In this document: positions 34,478 to 43,502 of the stretch, in pieces
How the letters are laid out: each line of letters starts with the position of its first letter
Position numbering within the stretch: position 1 is the stretch's first letter
Source of the DNA: Solibacillus sp040274725
Lineage (GTDB): Bacteria; Bacillota; Bacilli; Bacillales_A; Planococcaceae
Assembly (NCBI GenBank): GCA_040274725.1
Contig: JBEMAQ010000003.1
Location: forward strand, 62,001 to 126,000
Length of the DNA: 64,000 nt
Reading direction: 5' to 3'
The notes under the pieces: model-generated
Seen by the model: the letters and a program-made list of their open reading frames with translations, nothing else
Database searches by the model: none
What the model was told of the DNA's origin: nothing
Program-made: the position numbers and the translations under genes

Positions 34478-35983
34478 GTGAATTCTTTTGTCAAAGGTAC
34501 GATCTTTTTAATGGTTGTTATTTTTATTTCTAAGCTATTAGGCTTTGTTTTTCGTATGCAATTTATGCGAATTGCTGGAGAAGAGGTTGTCGGGCTCTAT
34601 ATGACCTCGTATCCGACGTTTATTTTTTTCATTTCACTCGTGCAGCTCGGCATCCCGATTGCTATGTCCAAACTTGTTGCTGGTTATTTTGCGAAGGGAC
34701 AATATGCACACATCGAAGCCGTTTACCGTGTGACGTTCCGAGTTTCGCTCGTTGCCATTATTTTATTCATTCCGATCCTTGCACTATGCACACCATTTAT
34801 TGCAACGGCTTTATTACATAACGAAAAAATTACCTATACACTACTTGTTGGTTTAGTCGCCGTTCCATTTGTCATCATTTCAAGCCTTTATAAAGCCTAT
34901 TTACAAGGCGTTACACAAATTACACCGACCGCATGGGCACAGCTTTTCGAACAATGCATCCGAATCGGGCTGACAGTGCTACTACTTCCTTTCTTTATTT
35001 CCCCAAATGAGCCCGCACAAACAGCGGCCTATGCAATGGGCATCACATTACTTGGCGAAATTTTTTCACTACTTTTTTTACGTTTTTATGTAACGAGAAT
35101 GAAACGGAAACTACACGCACAAAGCATTGTACAAGTTGCGAGGAAACCGATTTTCAACATTGCCTTGCCTGCTGCTGGTAGTAAGCTATTCGGCTCCTTT
35201 ACGTGGTTTTTAGAGCCGATTATTTTTTTAAAGGCACTCACTGTTGCCGGCCTTACCGCTGGCTATGCGACAACGCTTTATGGTGTCATTTCAGGCGTTC
35301 ATATCCCACTCCTCCTCTTCCCTGCATTTATTCCAGCAGCGCTCGCGATTGTGCTCATCCCAGCGGTTAGCGATGCTGTTGCAAGACATAATAAATCACT
35401 GCTCAATAATCGGATTGAATTGTCTCTCAGATTATCGTCAATCGTCGGCTGCATCGCTGCAACGATTTTTTATTTGCACGGGGACGAGCTCGCGGGTGCA
35501 CTGTTTCATTTAGAGGAAAATCGTGGCTATATGAAAATTTTGGCGCCTATTTTTTATTTTTATTATATTCAAAGTCCACTGCATTCCATTTTGCAAGCTA
35601 TCGATGAAGGGCGTGTCGCGATGCTGAATTCGATGTATGGCGGAATCGGTAAGTTATTTATTTTATTCGTCCTCGCCTCCCAGCCATTTATTCAGGAAAA
35701 AGGTGCGATTATTGCCATTGGTTTTGGCGTCCTGATTACATCATTTCTTCATATCGCTTCGATTCGGCAGCATAAACAAATCGCCATTGGATTCCGAATT
35801 TTCCTCATGCCTTACGCACTCTTTATCCTCATGTGCGTCATGCAACCACTGTTAACACGGTCGATGTCACTGCCAATTGAAATCACGATGTCACTCACGT
35901 TTCTTACGCTTCTTTTACTTATAACAAAACAATTACGCCTGTCTGATTTACACATTTTACGTTCCATTTTTACGCGCCTTTAA
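34478..35983 (+). CDS. spoVB: SpoVB-type polysaccharide/lipid flippase (MATE-like MOP family)
   Basis: 501 residues from the GTG at 34478, eight bases after AAGGGA. About 14 hydrophobic helices and family motifs are present: ISKLLGFVFRMQFMRIAGEE, QLGIPIAMSKLVA and YFYYIQSPLHSILQAID. SpoVB is needed for spore cortex peptidoglycan, and MurJ-related members flip lipid II. The position between comN and the DUF421 gene is the B. subtilis spoVB site. The C-terminus overlaps the opposite DUF421 gene by 27 bases. Confidence 0.88.
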   Translation: MNSFVKGTIFLMVVIFISKLLGFVFRMQFMRIAGEEVVGLYMTSYPTFIFFISLVQLGIPIAMSKLVAGYFAKGQYAHIEAVYRVTFRVSLVAIILFIPILALCTPFIATALLHNEKITYTLLVGLVAVPFVIISSLYKAYLQGVTQITPTAWAQLFEQCIRIGLTVLLLPFFISPNEPAQTAAYAMGITLLGEIFSLLFLRFYVTRMKRKLHAQSIVQVARKPIFNIALPAAGSKLFGSFTWFLEPIIFLKALTVAGLTAGYATTLYGVISGVHIPLLLFPAFIPAALAIVLIPAVSDAVARHNKSLLNNRIELSLRLSSIVGCIAATIFYLHGDELAGALFHLEENRGYMKILAPIFYFYYIQSPLHSILQAIDEGRVAMLNSMYGGIGKLFILFVLASQPFIQEKGAIIAIGFGVLITSFLHIASIRQHKQIAIGFRIFLMPYALFILMCVMQPLLTRSMSLPIEITMSLTFLTLLLLITKQLRLSDLHILRSIFTRL

Positions 35984-36604
35984 TTGAACATGCAGCTTCC
36001 CCTCTTCATAGCAACAATAAAAAATTTGCGCGGTATTTATATAGCCTGCACCGCGTAACTCTTGCTCTAGCCATGCCACATCTCTGCCAATAAGCCGTAA
36101 ATGCCGTTTGTCAATATAGCCATCTAACACGAGCGGCAGGCTAAACGGCTTTTCGCCCTTCAAATAAATCGACAGCTTGCCCGACTGCTCCAAAAAGGCA
36201 TAGGCGACAGAAGTGATCGAATCAACACCGGCCTCGCGCAACTGCTGCAATAAATCATCTAAGTTATACCGCTGCTTGCGCATTTCATGTTCCATAATGA
36301 CCCCATCTTTAATCATCAATGATGGGTCGCCCTCAATGACATCACGTAGGCGTTTATTTTTTAAAATAACAAAAGAATTCAAATATTGAATAATAAATAA
36401 AATAATAATTGGTAAAATTGATTCAAAAAAAGAGCTATGTACATCCTCTAGAGCAAGAGCAGCAACTTCCGCAATTAACACAAAAATCACCACATCTAAA
36501 ATACTTAATTCACCGACCTCACGCTTGCCCATTAGTCGAAATACAACGACGACTAAAATATATAAAATAATTGTACGTATAATAATTAAACTAATATCAG
36601 ACAT
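35957..36604 (-). CDS. DUF421 membrane protein, YrbG/YetF type
   Basis: 215 residues from the ATG at 36604, six bases after GGAGGTG. Three N-terminal helices (IIIRTIILYILVVVVFRLMG, then VIFVLIAEVAAL and IILFIIQYLNSFVIL) are followed by a cytoplasmic DUF421 domain with DGVIMEHEMRKQRYNLDDLLQQLR (quoted in part). Related YetF-type proteins occur in spore-formers, but the molecular role is not established to my knowledge. It is convergent with spoVB and overlaps it by 27 bases. Confidence 0.85.
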   Translation of the reverse strand: MSDISLIIIRTIILYILVVVVFRLMGKREVGELSILDVVIFVLIAEVAALALEDVHSSFFESILPIIILFIIQYLNSFVILKNKRLRDVIEGDPSLMIKDGVIMEHEMRKQRYNLDDLLQQLREAGVDSITSVAYAFLEQSGKLSIYLKGEKPFSLPLVLDGYIDKRHLRLIGRDVAWLEQELRGAGYINTAQIFYCCYEEGKLHVQLKARKNGT

Positions 36605-36652
36605 AAGCGACACCTCCATTTATAGTATGTGCCGTGTTTTCTTTCTCAATAC

Positions 36653-36718
36653 AAAAAGAGCTGACATATGTCAGCTCTCCATACATAATAAAAAGCTATG
36701 CTAAAAATTAGCATAGCC
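36653..36718 (-). terminator. Two tandem terminators after yajC
   Basis: GCTATGCTA and TAGCATAGC form a stem (about 36691-36714) followed on the minus strand by TTTTTATT. Further on, AGAGCTGACATATGTCAGCTCT (split here by a four-base loop, 36656-36677) is followed by TTTTTG. Both follow the yajC stop codon and precede the DUF421 gene. Confidence 0.75.
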
Positions 36719-36725
36719 CTCTTCA

Positions 36726-36986
36726 TTAGTTAGCTTCTACGCGACCAATTGCTTGACGCTCAAATTTAACACGTGTATTATCATCGATTTTTAAATATAC
36801 TACTGTATCTTCAATCGCATCTACTTCACCGTGCAAGCCGCCTACTGTTACAACGCGGTCACCACGTTTTAGTTCATTTTGCATTTGTGTTGTCGCCTTT
36901 TGACGCTTTTGCGCTGGACGAATTAAAATGAACCACATTGCAACGAACATAATGATAATTGGTAAAAACTGTACAATACCTTCCAT
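36726..36986 (-). CDS. yajC: YajC, Sec translocase accessory membrane protein
   Basis: 86 residues: one N-terminal helix (FLPIIIMFVAMWFILIRPAQK) and a cytoplasmic domain with GDRVVTVGGLHGEV, the YajC signature. It associates with SecDF. The ATG at 36986 follows AAGGAGG by nine bases. It is downstream of tgt in the queA-tgt-yajC order common in bacteria. Confidence 0.95.
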   Translation of the reverse strand: MEGIVQFLPIIIMFVAMWFILIRPAQKRQKATTQMQNELKRGDRVVTVGGLHGEVDAIEDTVVYLKIDDNTRVKFERQAIGRVEAN

Positions 36987-37097
36987 GCTGTCATACCTCC
37001 TTCTAAAATCTCACCATTCTAGTATAGTATAAAATTTCACTTAATGGTTATTTTGTCTATAAAAAACTAAATTTTTCTACTTTAGCGACAAATTCAA

Positions 37098-38243
37098 CTA
37101 GAAATTCTTCGCATTTGGCTTGTTATAGCCGTATTTCTCGAAAAATTCTTCCTTGAAATCGCCTAAACGGTCCTCACGAATGGCTTGACGCACATCTTCC
37201 ATTAATTTAATGAGGAAGCGTAAGTTATGATATGACGTTAAACGTAAACCAAATGTTTCTTCTGTACGTAAAAGATGGCGCACGTAAGCACGTGTGTAAT
37301 TTTTACATGTGTAGCAATCACAATTTTCGTCGATTGGCGTGAAGTCTTTTGCGTACTTCGCATTCTTGATCACCATACGGCCTTCAGACGTCATCAATGT
37401 ACCGTTACGCGCAATACGTGTTGGTAATACACAGTCAAACATATCAATGCCGCGCATCGCACCGTCAATCAATGAGTCCGGAGAGCCAACGCCCATTAAA
37501 TAACGTGGTTTATCTGCAGGCATCATTGGTGCTGTGAAATCAAGTACTCGATTCATAATATCTTTCGGCTCACCTACTGATAGGCCACCGATTGCATAGC
37601 CTGGGAAATCAAGCTCAACTAATGCTTCTGCTGACTTACGACGTAGCTCCTCGTATTCCCCACCTTGAATAATTCCAAATAAGCCTTGCTCGTCTGGGCG
37701 TGCATGTGCTTCCTTACAACGTTTTGCCCAACGTGTTGTACGGTCAACAGATGCTTCCATATATTCGTAAGTTGCTGGGAATGGTGGACACTCGTCAAAT
37801 GCCATCATAATATCTGAACCAAGGTCGTTTTGAATTTCCATTGCTTTTTCAGGAGATAAAAATAGCTTATCGCCGTTTAAGTGGTTACGGAAATGTACGC
37901 CCTCTTCTTCAATTTTACGGAATTTTGATAATGAGAATACTTGGAAGCCGCCTGAGTCTGTTAAAATCGGACGATCCCAGTTCATAAATTTATGCAGACC
38001 GCCTGCTTCCTTCACGACATCATTACCTGGACGTAGCCATAAATGATATGTGTTTGATAGGATAATGCCAGCGTTCATTTCTTTTAATTCTTCAGGGCTC
38101 ATTGCCTTTACTGTAGCCTGTGTTCCTACTGGCATAAAGGTTGGCGTTTCAAATGAACCGTGTGGTGTGTGTACAATCCCAAGGCGTGCGCCTGTTTGTG
38201 CACATGTTTTAATTAATTCGTAGCGAATTGGTGGTTGTGTCAT
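37098..38243 (-). CDS. tgt: Tgt, queuine tRNA-ribosyltransferase
   Basis: 381 residues. Tgt swaps guanine 34 for preQ1 in GUN-anticodon tRNAs. The active-site aspartate region TDSGGFQVFSL, the substrate-pocket GGLSVGEP, and the nucleophile region FDCVLPTRIARNGT are present. Zinc ligands are in CDCYTCKNYTRAYVRHLLR (two or three cysteines plus a later histidine). It follows queA with an 86-base gap. Confidence 0.97.
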   Translation of the reverse strand: MTQPPIRYELIKTCAQTGARLGIVHTPHGSFETPTFMPVGTQATVKAMSPEELKEMNAGIILSNTYHLWLRPGNDVVKEAGGLHKFMNWDRPILTDSGGFQVFSLSKFRKIEEEGVHFRNHLNGDKLFLSPEKAMEIQNDLGSDIMMAFDECPPFPATYEYMEASVDRTTRWAKRCKEAHARPDEQGLFGIIQGGEYEELRRKSAEALVELDFPGYAIGGLSVGEPKDIMNRVLDFTAPMMPADKPRYLMGVGSPDSLIDGAMRGIDMFDCVLPTRIARNGTLMTSEGRMVIKNAKYAKDFTPIDENCDCYTCKNYTRAYVRHLLRTEETFGLRLTSYHNLRFLIKLMEDVRQAIREDRLGDFKEEFFEKYGYNKPNAKNF

Positions 38244-38329
38244 GATAAAAATCCTCTCGTTCTAAAGTAAATACAGTACTTCGAAATGATGTGCTTCTAC
38301 GCACAAACTTTTATTTTACGCGGTATCGC

Positions 38330-39376
38330 TTATTTTTGCAATGATTTGCGCGGACGAATGAACATCGCATCCCCAAAGCTAAAGAATCGGTATTTTTCTT
38401 TTACTGCTTCGTCATACGCATGCATAATTGTTTCTTTGTCAGCTAACGCACTTACTAGCATTACAAGCGTTGACTTTGGTAAGTGGAAGTTTGTAATCAG
38501 TCCGTCAATCGCGCGGTACTCAAAGCCTGGGAAAATGAAAATATTTGTCCAGCCATGTGAGGCGACGATTTTGCCATCGTTATCACGCGCGACAGTTTCA
38601 AGTGTACGCGTTGAAGTTGTCCCAACAGAAATAACGCGCCCGCCCTGCTCCTTCGTGCGCATAATGATATCTGCTGCCTCCTGTGACACACTGTAAAACT
38701 CGGAGTGCATATCATGCTCTTCAATCGAATCCACGCTTACTGGACGGAATGTACCAAGACCAACATGCAGTGTAATAAATGCGATATTGACACCTTTATT
38801 TTTCAACGTCTCTAAAATTTCCTCTGTAAAATGCAAGCCCGCAGTTGGTGCAGCAGCAGAGCCGATTTCTCTCGAGAACACCGTTTGATAGCGCTCGCGG
38901 TCCTCTAATGTTTCGTGAATATATGGTGGTAGAGGCATTTCGCCAAGCTGATCTAAAATCTCATAAAAAATCCCGTCATAGCTAAATTTGAACGTACGGC
39001 CACCATGCTCAAGCTCGCCTGTACATGTTGCAGTTAGTAAGCCTTCACCGAATGACACAACTGTCCCCACGCGAATACGCTTCGCTGGCTTGACAAGTGT
39101 CTCCCACTCGTCCTCACCGTGCTGTTTTAGTAGTAACACTTCAATGTTCGCACCCGTATCTTTTGTCCCGTAAAGACGTGCTGGCATTACGCGTGTATCA
39201 TTTAACACTAAGCAGTCCCCCGCCACGAGCTCGTTCACGATTTGCGGGAAATGATGGTGTTCAATTTCTTGTGAGCCTGGGTTGACAACAAGTAAACGGC
39301 TCGCTGTACGGTCCTCAAGCGGTGTTTGTGCAATTAATTCTTCTGGTAAATAAAAATCAAAATCTTCTACTTTCAC
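38330..39376 (-). CDS. queA: QueA, S-adenosylmethionine:tRNA ribosyltransferase-isomerase
   Basis: 348 residues, starting at a GTG at 39376 eight bases after AAGGAAG. QueA adds the epoxycyclopentanediol ring to preQ1-modified tRNA. Conserved segments include DFDFYLPEELIAQTPLEDR, GSAAAPTAGLHFT and THLHVGLGTFRPV-like (here ITLHVGLGTFRPV), and the C-terminal NFHLPKSTLVMLVSA. It lies between ruvB (15 bases upstream) and tgt. Confidence 0.97.
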   Translation of the reverse strand: MKVEDFDFYLPEELIAQTPLEDRTASRLLVVNPGSQEIEHHHFPQIVNELVAGDCLVLNDTRVMPARLYGTKDTGANIEVLLLKQHGEDEWETLVKPAKRIRVGTVVSFGEGLLTATCTGELEHGGRTFKFSYDGIFYEILDQLGEMPLPPYIHETLEDRERYQTVFSREIGSAAAPTAGLHFTEEILETLKNKGVNIAFITLHVGLGTFRPVSVDSIEEHDMHSEFYSVSQEAADIIMRTKEQGGRVISVGTTSTRTLETVARDNDGKIVASHGWTNIFIFPGFEYRAIDGLITNFHLPKSTLVMLVSALADKETIMHAYDEAVKEKYRFFSFGDAMFIRPRKSLQK

Positions 39377-39391
39377 GGTTCTTACTTCCTT

Positions 39392-40396
39392 TTAGTTAGT
39401 TTCATTTGGCGAATAGCCAAAGTGTGTATAGCATAAATCGGTGGCAACGCGCCCTCTTGGTGTGCGCTGAATAAAGCCGATTTGCAGTAAATACGGCTCG
39501 TACACATCCTCAATCGTAATGCGCTCCTCGCCAATCGACGCAGCAAGTGCATCAAGCCCCACCGGACCCCCACCAAAGCGCTCAATCATGGACTGAATCA
39601 GCTTATGGTCAATTTGGTCAAGCCCGCGCGGATCGACTTGCAACAGTTCGAGTGCTTGCGCGGCAAGTGCTGGCGAAACGACCCCGTCAGCAAGCACCTG
39701 CGCATAGTCACGCACACGCTTTAGTAAACGGTTTGCGATACGCGGTGTCCCGCGCGAACGCCTCGCAAGCTCATAGGCCGCCTCCTCGTTAATTTCAACA
39801 CTGAATAACTCACCGCTACGCACAACGATCTGTGCAAGCGATTCCTCATCGTAATACTCAAGTCTGCATAACACACCAAAACGGTCACGCAATGGTGCAG
39901 ACAGGGCCCCAGCACGCGTCGTCGCACCAACAAGTGTAAATGGTGGCAAATCAAGCCGAATAGATCTCGCCTCTGGACCTTTGCCGACAACAATATCTAG
40001 GCAAAAATCCTCCATAGCCGAGTATAACACTTCTTCAATGACGCGTGGTAATCGATGGATTTCATCGATAAATAACACGTCCCCTGGTTCAAGTGAGCTG
40101 AGGATGGCTGCGAGGTCACCCGGACGCTCAATCGCAGGACCACTCGTCATTTTCACATTCACGGCCATCTCATTCGCAATCACAACGGCAAGCGTCGTTT
40201 TCCCGAGTCCTGGAGGGCCATATAACAGGACATGGTCTAAGCATTCCTCACGAAGCTTTGCCGCCTCAATAAAGATTTTTAAGTTGTCCTTTACTTTATG
40301 CTGCCCGATATATTGGCTCAGTCGCTGCGGACGCAAGCTCAGTTCAAACTGCTCTTCCCCAGTGTCCGCTTCATTTGATAACACACGGTCTGACAT
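39392..40396 (-). CDS. ruvB: RuvB, Holliday junction branch-migration ATPase
   Basis: 334 residues, full length. Walker A is LLYGPPGLGKTTLA, Walker B is DVLFIDEIHRLPR, sensor 1 is LVGATTRAG, and the C-terminal winged helix includes IGFIQRTPRGRVAT. It forms hexamers that drive RuvA-bound junctions. It follows ruvA by 12 bases and the ATG follows AAAGGAGGGG. Confidence 0.98.
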   Translation of the reverse strand: MSDRVLSNEADTGEEQFELSLRPQRLSQYIGQHKVKDNLKIFIEAAKLREECLDHVLLYGPPGLGKTTLAVVIANEMAVNVKMTSGPAIERPGDLAAILSSLEPGDVLFIDEIHRLPRVIEEVLYSAMEDFCLDIVVGKGPEARSIRLDLPPFTLVGATTRAGALSAPLRDRFGVLCRLEYYDEESLAQIVVRSGELFSVEINEEAAYELARRSRGTPRIANRLLKRVRDYAQVLADGVVSPALAAQALELLQVDPRGLDQIDHKLIQSMIERFGGGPVGLDALAASIGEERITIEDVYEPYLLQIGFIQRTPRGRVATDLCYTHFGYSPNETN

Positions 40397-40408
40397 AGTG
40401 CCCCTCCT

Positions 40409-41029
40409 TTACTTCATTTTCAGTAGCAGCTTCAGTGCCTGCTTCATATAGCTATCCGTCGTTGAAAGCGTATCGTCCTCGTCAAGCTGCCCTTTAATTT
40501 TCTCAAGCTCACGCTCTGAATAGCCAAGTGCAGTTAGTGCTAGCATTGCCTCTTCTAGCTCATGTTTATTTGGATTCACACCAAATAGCGGCAGCTCGGT
40601 ATCCATGCTCGGCATTTCCACTTGCTCCATTAGTGCACCAAGCTTGCCTTTTAAGTCTAAAATCATTTGACGCGCTGTTTTTTTGCCGACGCCTGGGAAT
40701 TTCACTAAAAATGCTTCATCTTCCATTTCAATCGCTTGAATGACTTGTGTCGGACTGCCACTCGCTAAAATCGCCAGCGCTCCCTTAGGCCCAATGCCTG
40801 ACACTTGAATGAGCTTTTTAAACAATTCGCGCTGCTCTAAGCTATTAAAGCCGTACAACAGCTGTGCATCCTCGCGCACATGTAAATACACAAAAATTTG
40901 CTGCTCTATATTACTCACACGAAATGCATACGGATTTGGTGTGTAAAGCTGCCAGCCAATTCCCTGTTGCTCTAATACCATATATTCCGGCGTAATGCGC
41001 GCTACTTGTCCCTTTAAATAATCATACAT
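40409..41029 (-). CDS. ruvA: RuvA, Holliday junction-binding subunit
   Basis: 206 residues: an OB-fold first (MYDYLKGQVARITPEYMVLE), then two helix-hairpin-helix motifs (LIQVSGIGPKGALAILA; LVKFPGVGKKTARQMILDLKG, quoted in parts), and a C-terminal three-helix domain that contacts RuvB (EEAMLALTALGYSERELEK). An extended -10 box (TATGCTATAAT on the minus strand, near 41060) lies upstream, without a strong -35. I looked for a LexA box there and saw no convincing match. Confidence 0.97.
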   Translation of the reverse strand: MYDYLKGQVARITPEYMVLEQQGIGWQLYTPNPYAFRVSNIEQQIFVYLHVREDAQLLYGFNSLEQRELFKKLIQVSGIGPKGALAILASGSPTQVIQAIEMEDEAFLVKFPGVGKKTARQMILDLKGKLGALMEQVEMPSMDTELPLFGVNPNKHELEEAMLALTALGYSERELEKIKGQLDEDDTLSTTDSYMKQALKLLLKMK

Positions 41030-41122
41030 ATAAAATCCCTCACATTCACTGCACTTATTATAGCATACTGTTCGTATTTCTACCGAACAACCGCTATGTT
41101 TGTGTACGACAATTTTTGTATG

Positions 41123-41151
41123 AAAAAAGCCACCATTTTAGTCATGGTGAC
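41123..41151 (-). terminator. Terminator of the safA-kinase pair
   Basis: GCCACCAT (41129-41136) pairs with ATGGTGAC (41144-41151) with one G-U position, followed on the minus strand by six T, just beyond the kinase stop codon. Confidence 0.75.
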
Positions 41152-41161
41152 TTAAAATCGT

Positions 41162-41995
41162 TCATTTCTGTGATTCAATATGTGCCAACAAACGATTGTA
41201 GTACAGGAGATAATCTTGAATAAAGCCATGTAAAAACACTTCAAAGTACGCACGCTTTGCTCCGTCTAGCTGGAGCATATACAGTGCCTCACGCATCACC
41301 TCATTTGGAAAGCGTAAATAATCAAGTTTTTGTTTTGCAATTTCAAGATATGGATGCTCACTCAGTAATTGATTGAGCTCATAATCAACATTTGGTAGCG
41401 CGCGCTGTAACCATAAAATGATTTCATCGCTCGCCTCTCCGAACATCGCTAAATCAAAATCAATTAAATACGTCTCACCTTCTGTAATGAGTACATTATG
41501 ATGCACGACATCACCGTGTAAAATGGTCAACGGCTCTAGGCTGCTCGGTACTTGCTCTATTTTTTCAAGCGCCGCCTTTGCGATTTGTAAAATCCTTTCA
41601 TACGAATCCCCTAAAATACTACGTAGCTGTTGCTGTTCACAAAAACGTTCATAACGTCGGTGCCATTTATCCTTTAAATTTTGCGTAGGTAACGGTTCTG
41701 TTCGCCACTGAATATAGTTGTTCGTCATATGCAAATTTTGCAAACAATCAACGGTTTTTATCCGATCTTCTAGTACATTATAATTCGCACTACGTCCACT
41801 TACCCAACGCTGAAGAATCGTCTGCTCCTCGATATTTTTCTCTAAAGGAATATGATGTGGAAACTGACTATCTGTAAACCGCTTATGAATAAGTCGTACT
41901 TTTTTCGCTACGTCTAGCCTGTCATAATATTTAAGAAAATAATCCCCATGCTTCGTTTCCTTGCGCCAGCAATTTTCCTTGACTACATATGCCAT
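41162..41995 (-). CDS. APH-family kinase-like protein (CotS/YsxE-type)
   Basis: 277 residues from the ATG at 41995, inside the end of the LysM gene (13-base overlap), so translation is probably coupled. The phosphotransferase catalytic loop LTILHGDVVHHNVLI and metal motif YLIDFDLAMFGE are present (HGD...N and DFD). In Bacillus, similar proteins (CotS, YsxE, YutH) are spore-coat associated, and ysxE pairs with spoVID, another LysM coat gene. Aminoglycoside resistance is unlikely in this setting. A longer frame to 42091 is an overlap artefact of the repetitive neighbour. Confidence 0.78.
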   Translation of the reverse strand: MAYVVKENCWRKETKHGDYFLKYYDRLDVAKKVRLIHKRFTDSQFPHHIPLEKNIEEQTILQRWVSGRSANYNVLEDRIKTVDCLQNLHMTNNYIQWRTEPLPTQNLKDKWHRRYERFCEQQQLRSILGDSYERILQIAKAALEKIEQVPSSLEPLTILHGDVVHHNVLITEGETYLIDFDLAMFGEASDEIILWLQRALPNVDYELNQLLSEHPYLEIAKQKLDYLRFPNEVMREALYMLQLDGAKRAYFEVFLHGFIQDYLLYYNRLLAHIESQK

Positions 41996-42852
41996 GGCAT
42001 CGTCATCGGATGCGCCTGCATCATGTGAGGGTGCATCGGCATCACGTTCGATTGCATCGGCATTTGCGACTGCATCGGCGGCGCACAGCACTGGCTTGGT
42101 TGCTGTGCGATTTGTTGAATTTCCTCGTAATATTGCTGCACGCGCTGATCATGATCGGGGCACTTTTTCTGCATGGCGGACGATTCCTCTCGCTGGATTG
42201 GAGAAGTCATTGTATATTCATCCATTTGCACACCATGACAGCACATGCAAATAGGTAGGGGGTACGGCATCATTTGCGGTGCGCAAGGTTGCTGGGTATA
42301 CATTGGGTGCATTGGCATTTGCTGCATTGGCATTTGCTGCATTGGCATTGGGTGCATCGGCATTGGGTGCATCGGCATTGGGTGCATCGGCATTGGGTGC
42401 ATCGGCATTTGCTGCATTGGCATTGGGTGCGGCATTTGCTGCATCGGCATTTGTTGCATCGGTTCCTGCATCGGCGGCATCATCATCGTTTGTTCAATCG
42501 TTGGCTCTACATGCACATGTGTATGTTGCCATTGTGGCATTGGCATCGGCATTTGTTGCATCGGCATTTGCGGCTGAAGATAAATATCCCCTTGCCACGT
42601 TGGCTGTTGTGGTAAGGGCTTTTCTTGCTCCTTCGGTACAGGTACAGGAGCTGGTGCAGACTGCTGAACCGGCTTTTCTTTGACCATTTCTTTTTCTTTT
42701 TGCATCGCTGGCAAATAAATTTCCATCCCTGGCACAATATAATCCGGATTTGCTAAATGCGCATTAAGTCGCTTCAACTCATCGAAGCCTATCGCATATT
42801 GCTTGGCAATCTTCCACAATGTGTCCCCTTTTTGCACAATATGAACTCGCAC
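41983..42852 (-). CDS. safA: SafA-like spore coat protein with LysM domain and Met/Pro repeats
   Basis: 289 residues from the GTG at 42852, six bases after AAGGAGG. The N-terminal LysM domain is HIVQKGDTLWKIAKQYAIGF...IVPGMEIYLP (residues 4-47). A proline/lysine linker follows, then a long low-complexity part built from MPMHP and MPMQQ units, with several cysteine pairs near the C-terminus (CMCC, CCAPP). SafA binds the cortex by LysM and recruits coat proteins. The gene neighbourhood (niaR next door) matches B. subtilis safA. The repeat array is likely length-variable between strains. Confidence 0.82.
   Translation of the reverse strand: MRVHIVQKGDTLWKIAKQYAIGFDELKRLNAHLANPDYIVPGMEIYLPAMQKEKEMVKEKPVQQSAPAPVPVPKEQEKPLPQQPTWQGDIYLQPQMPMQQMPMPMPQWQHTHVHVEPTIEQTMMMPPMQEPMQQMPMQQMPHPMPMQQMPMHPMPMHPMPMHPMPMHPMPMQQMPMQQMPMHPMYTQQPCAPQMMPYPLPICMCCHGVQMDEYTMTSPIQREESSAMQKKCPDHDQRVQQYYEEIQQIAQQPSQCCAPPMQSQMPMQSNVMPMHPHMMQAHPMTMPWHM
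42296..42478. repeat. Short tandem repeats in the safA-like gene
   Basis: 15-base units (plus strand GGCATTGGGTGCATC and variants with ATTTGCTGCATT) are repeated about ten times in frame, encoding MPMHP/MPMQQ. They generate several long spurious frames on the opposite strand. Confidence 0.85.
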
Positions 42853-42972
42853 AAACTTCCTCCTTTTCCTCTCTAGCATATGCCTAAAAAAAAATAAAGT
42901 GCCACTAATTCAATCGAAGAGACCCAATATGATACACTAGGACTACAGAAACGGTTATTTGAGGTGGACAAC

Positions 42973-43500
42973 ATGAAAAAAATGCTTGGAGAACAGCGAC
43001 GCGCGGAGCTTCTTATGCTACTAAAGCAAGCGGATACGCCAATTACAGGGGGCGATTTAGCGAAACACGCAAATGTCTCTAGACAAGTCGTTGTGAATGA
43101 TATGAATTTACTAAAAGCACGCAATGAGCCGATCATGGCCACAAGCCAAGGCTATGTCTATATTCAATCGGAACACATAACGCGTTACGTGCGTAAAATC
43201 GTCTGCGCACATAGCCCTGAGCAAGCAATTGACGAGTTATTTATGATTGTCGACTGTGGGGTTACAGTCGAAAACGTCATTGTCGAACATCCTGTATACG
43301 GAGAAATTACGGCATCACTTATGGTGTCGAATCGCTTAGAAGTGGAACAATTCATCGCGCGTGTACGTGAAACGAAGTCCAACTTTTTATCTGCGCTAAC
43401 AGACGGGACGCATTTGCACGTCATTAGTGCAACGTCAGAGGAAGGCTTAAATCGCGCGGTGGATAAACTGCGCGCGGCTGGAATTTTAGTGGAAAATTAA
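42973..43500 (+). CDS. niaR: NiaR (YrxA), nicotinate-responsive repressor
   Basis: 175 residues from the ATG at 42973, with GAGGTGG six bases upstream. An N-terminal HTH_11 winged helix (EQRRAELLMLLKQAD...GGDLAKHANVSRQVVVND) is followed by a 3H domain named for its histidines (VEHPVYGEI, THLHVISA), which binds nicotinic acid with a metal. It represses NAD synthesis and niacin uptake genes in Firmicutes. Unlike B. subtilis, no nad genes lie beside it here; it is divergent from the safA-like gene. Confidence 0.92.
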   Translation: MKKMLGEQRRAELLMLLKQADTPITGGDLAKHANVSRQVVVNDMNLLKARNEPIMATSQGYVYIQSEHITRYVRKIVCAHSPEQAIDELFMIVDCGVTVENVIVEHPVYGEITASLMVSNRLEVEQFIARVRETKSNFLSALTDGTHLHVISATSEEGLNRAVDKLRAAGILVEN

Positions 43501-43502
43501 AA

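Noticed and set aside
41060..41100. Possible LexA box upstream of ruvA (GTTCG and CGAAC segments)
   Set aside because: The half-sites point outward with a nine-base gap, unlike the CGAAC-N4-GTTCG layout of Bacillus SOS boxes.
41996..42091. N-terminal extension of the kinase-like protein rich in Asp and Ala
   Set aside because: It is a second frame of the repetitive end of the safA-like gene; the ATG at 41995 fits an overlapping-gene start.
42245..42683. Long plus-strand frames rich in Ile/Gly/Cys, His/Leu or Ala opposite the safA-like gene
   Set aside because: They are products of the 15-base tandem repeat read on the other strand; the LysM-coding frame has the ribosome site and recognisable domain.
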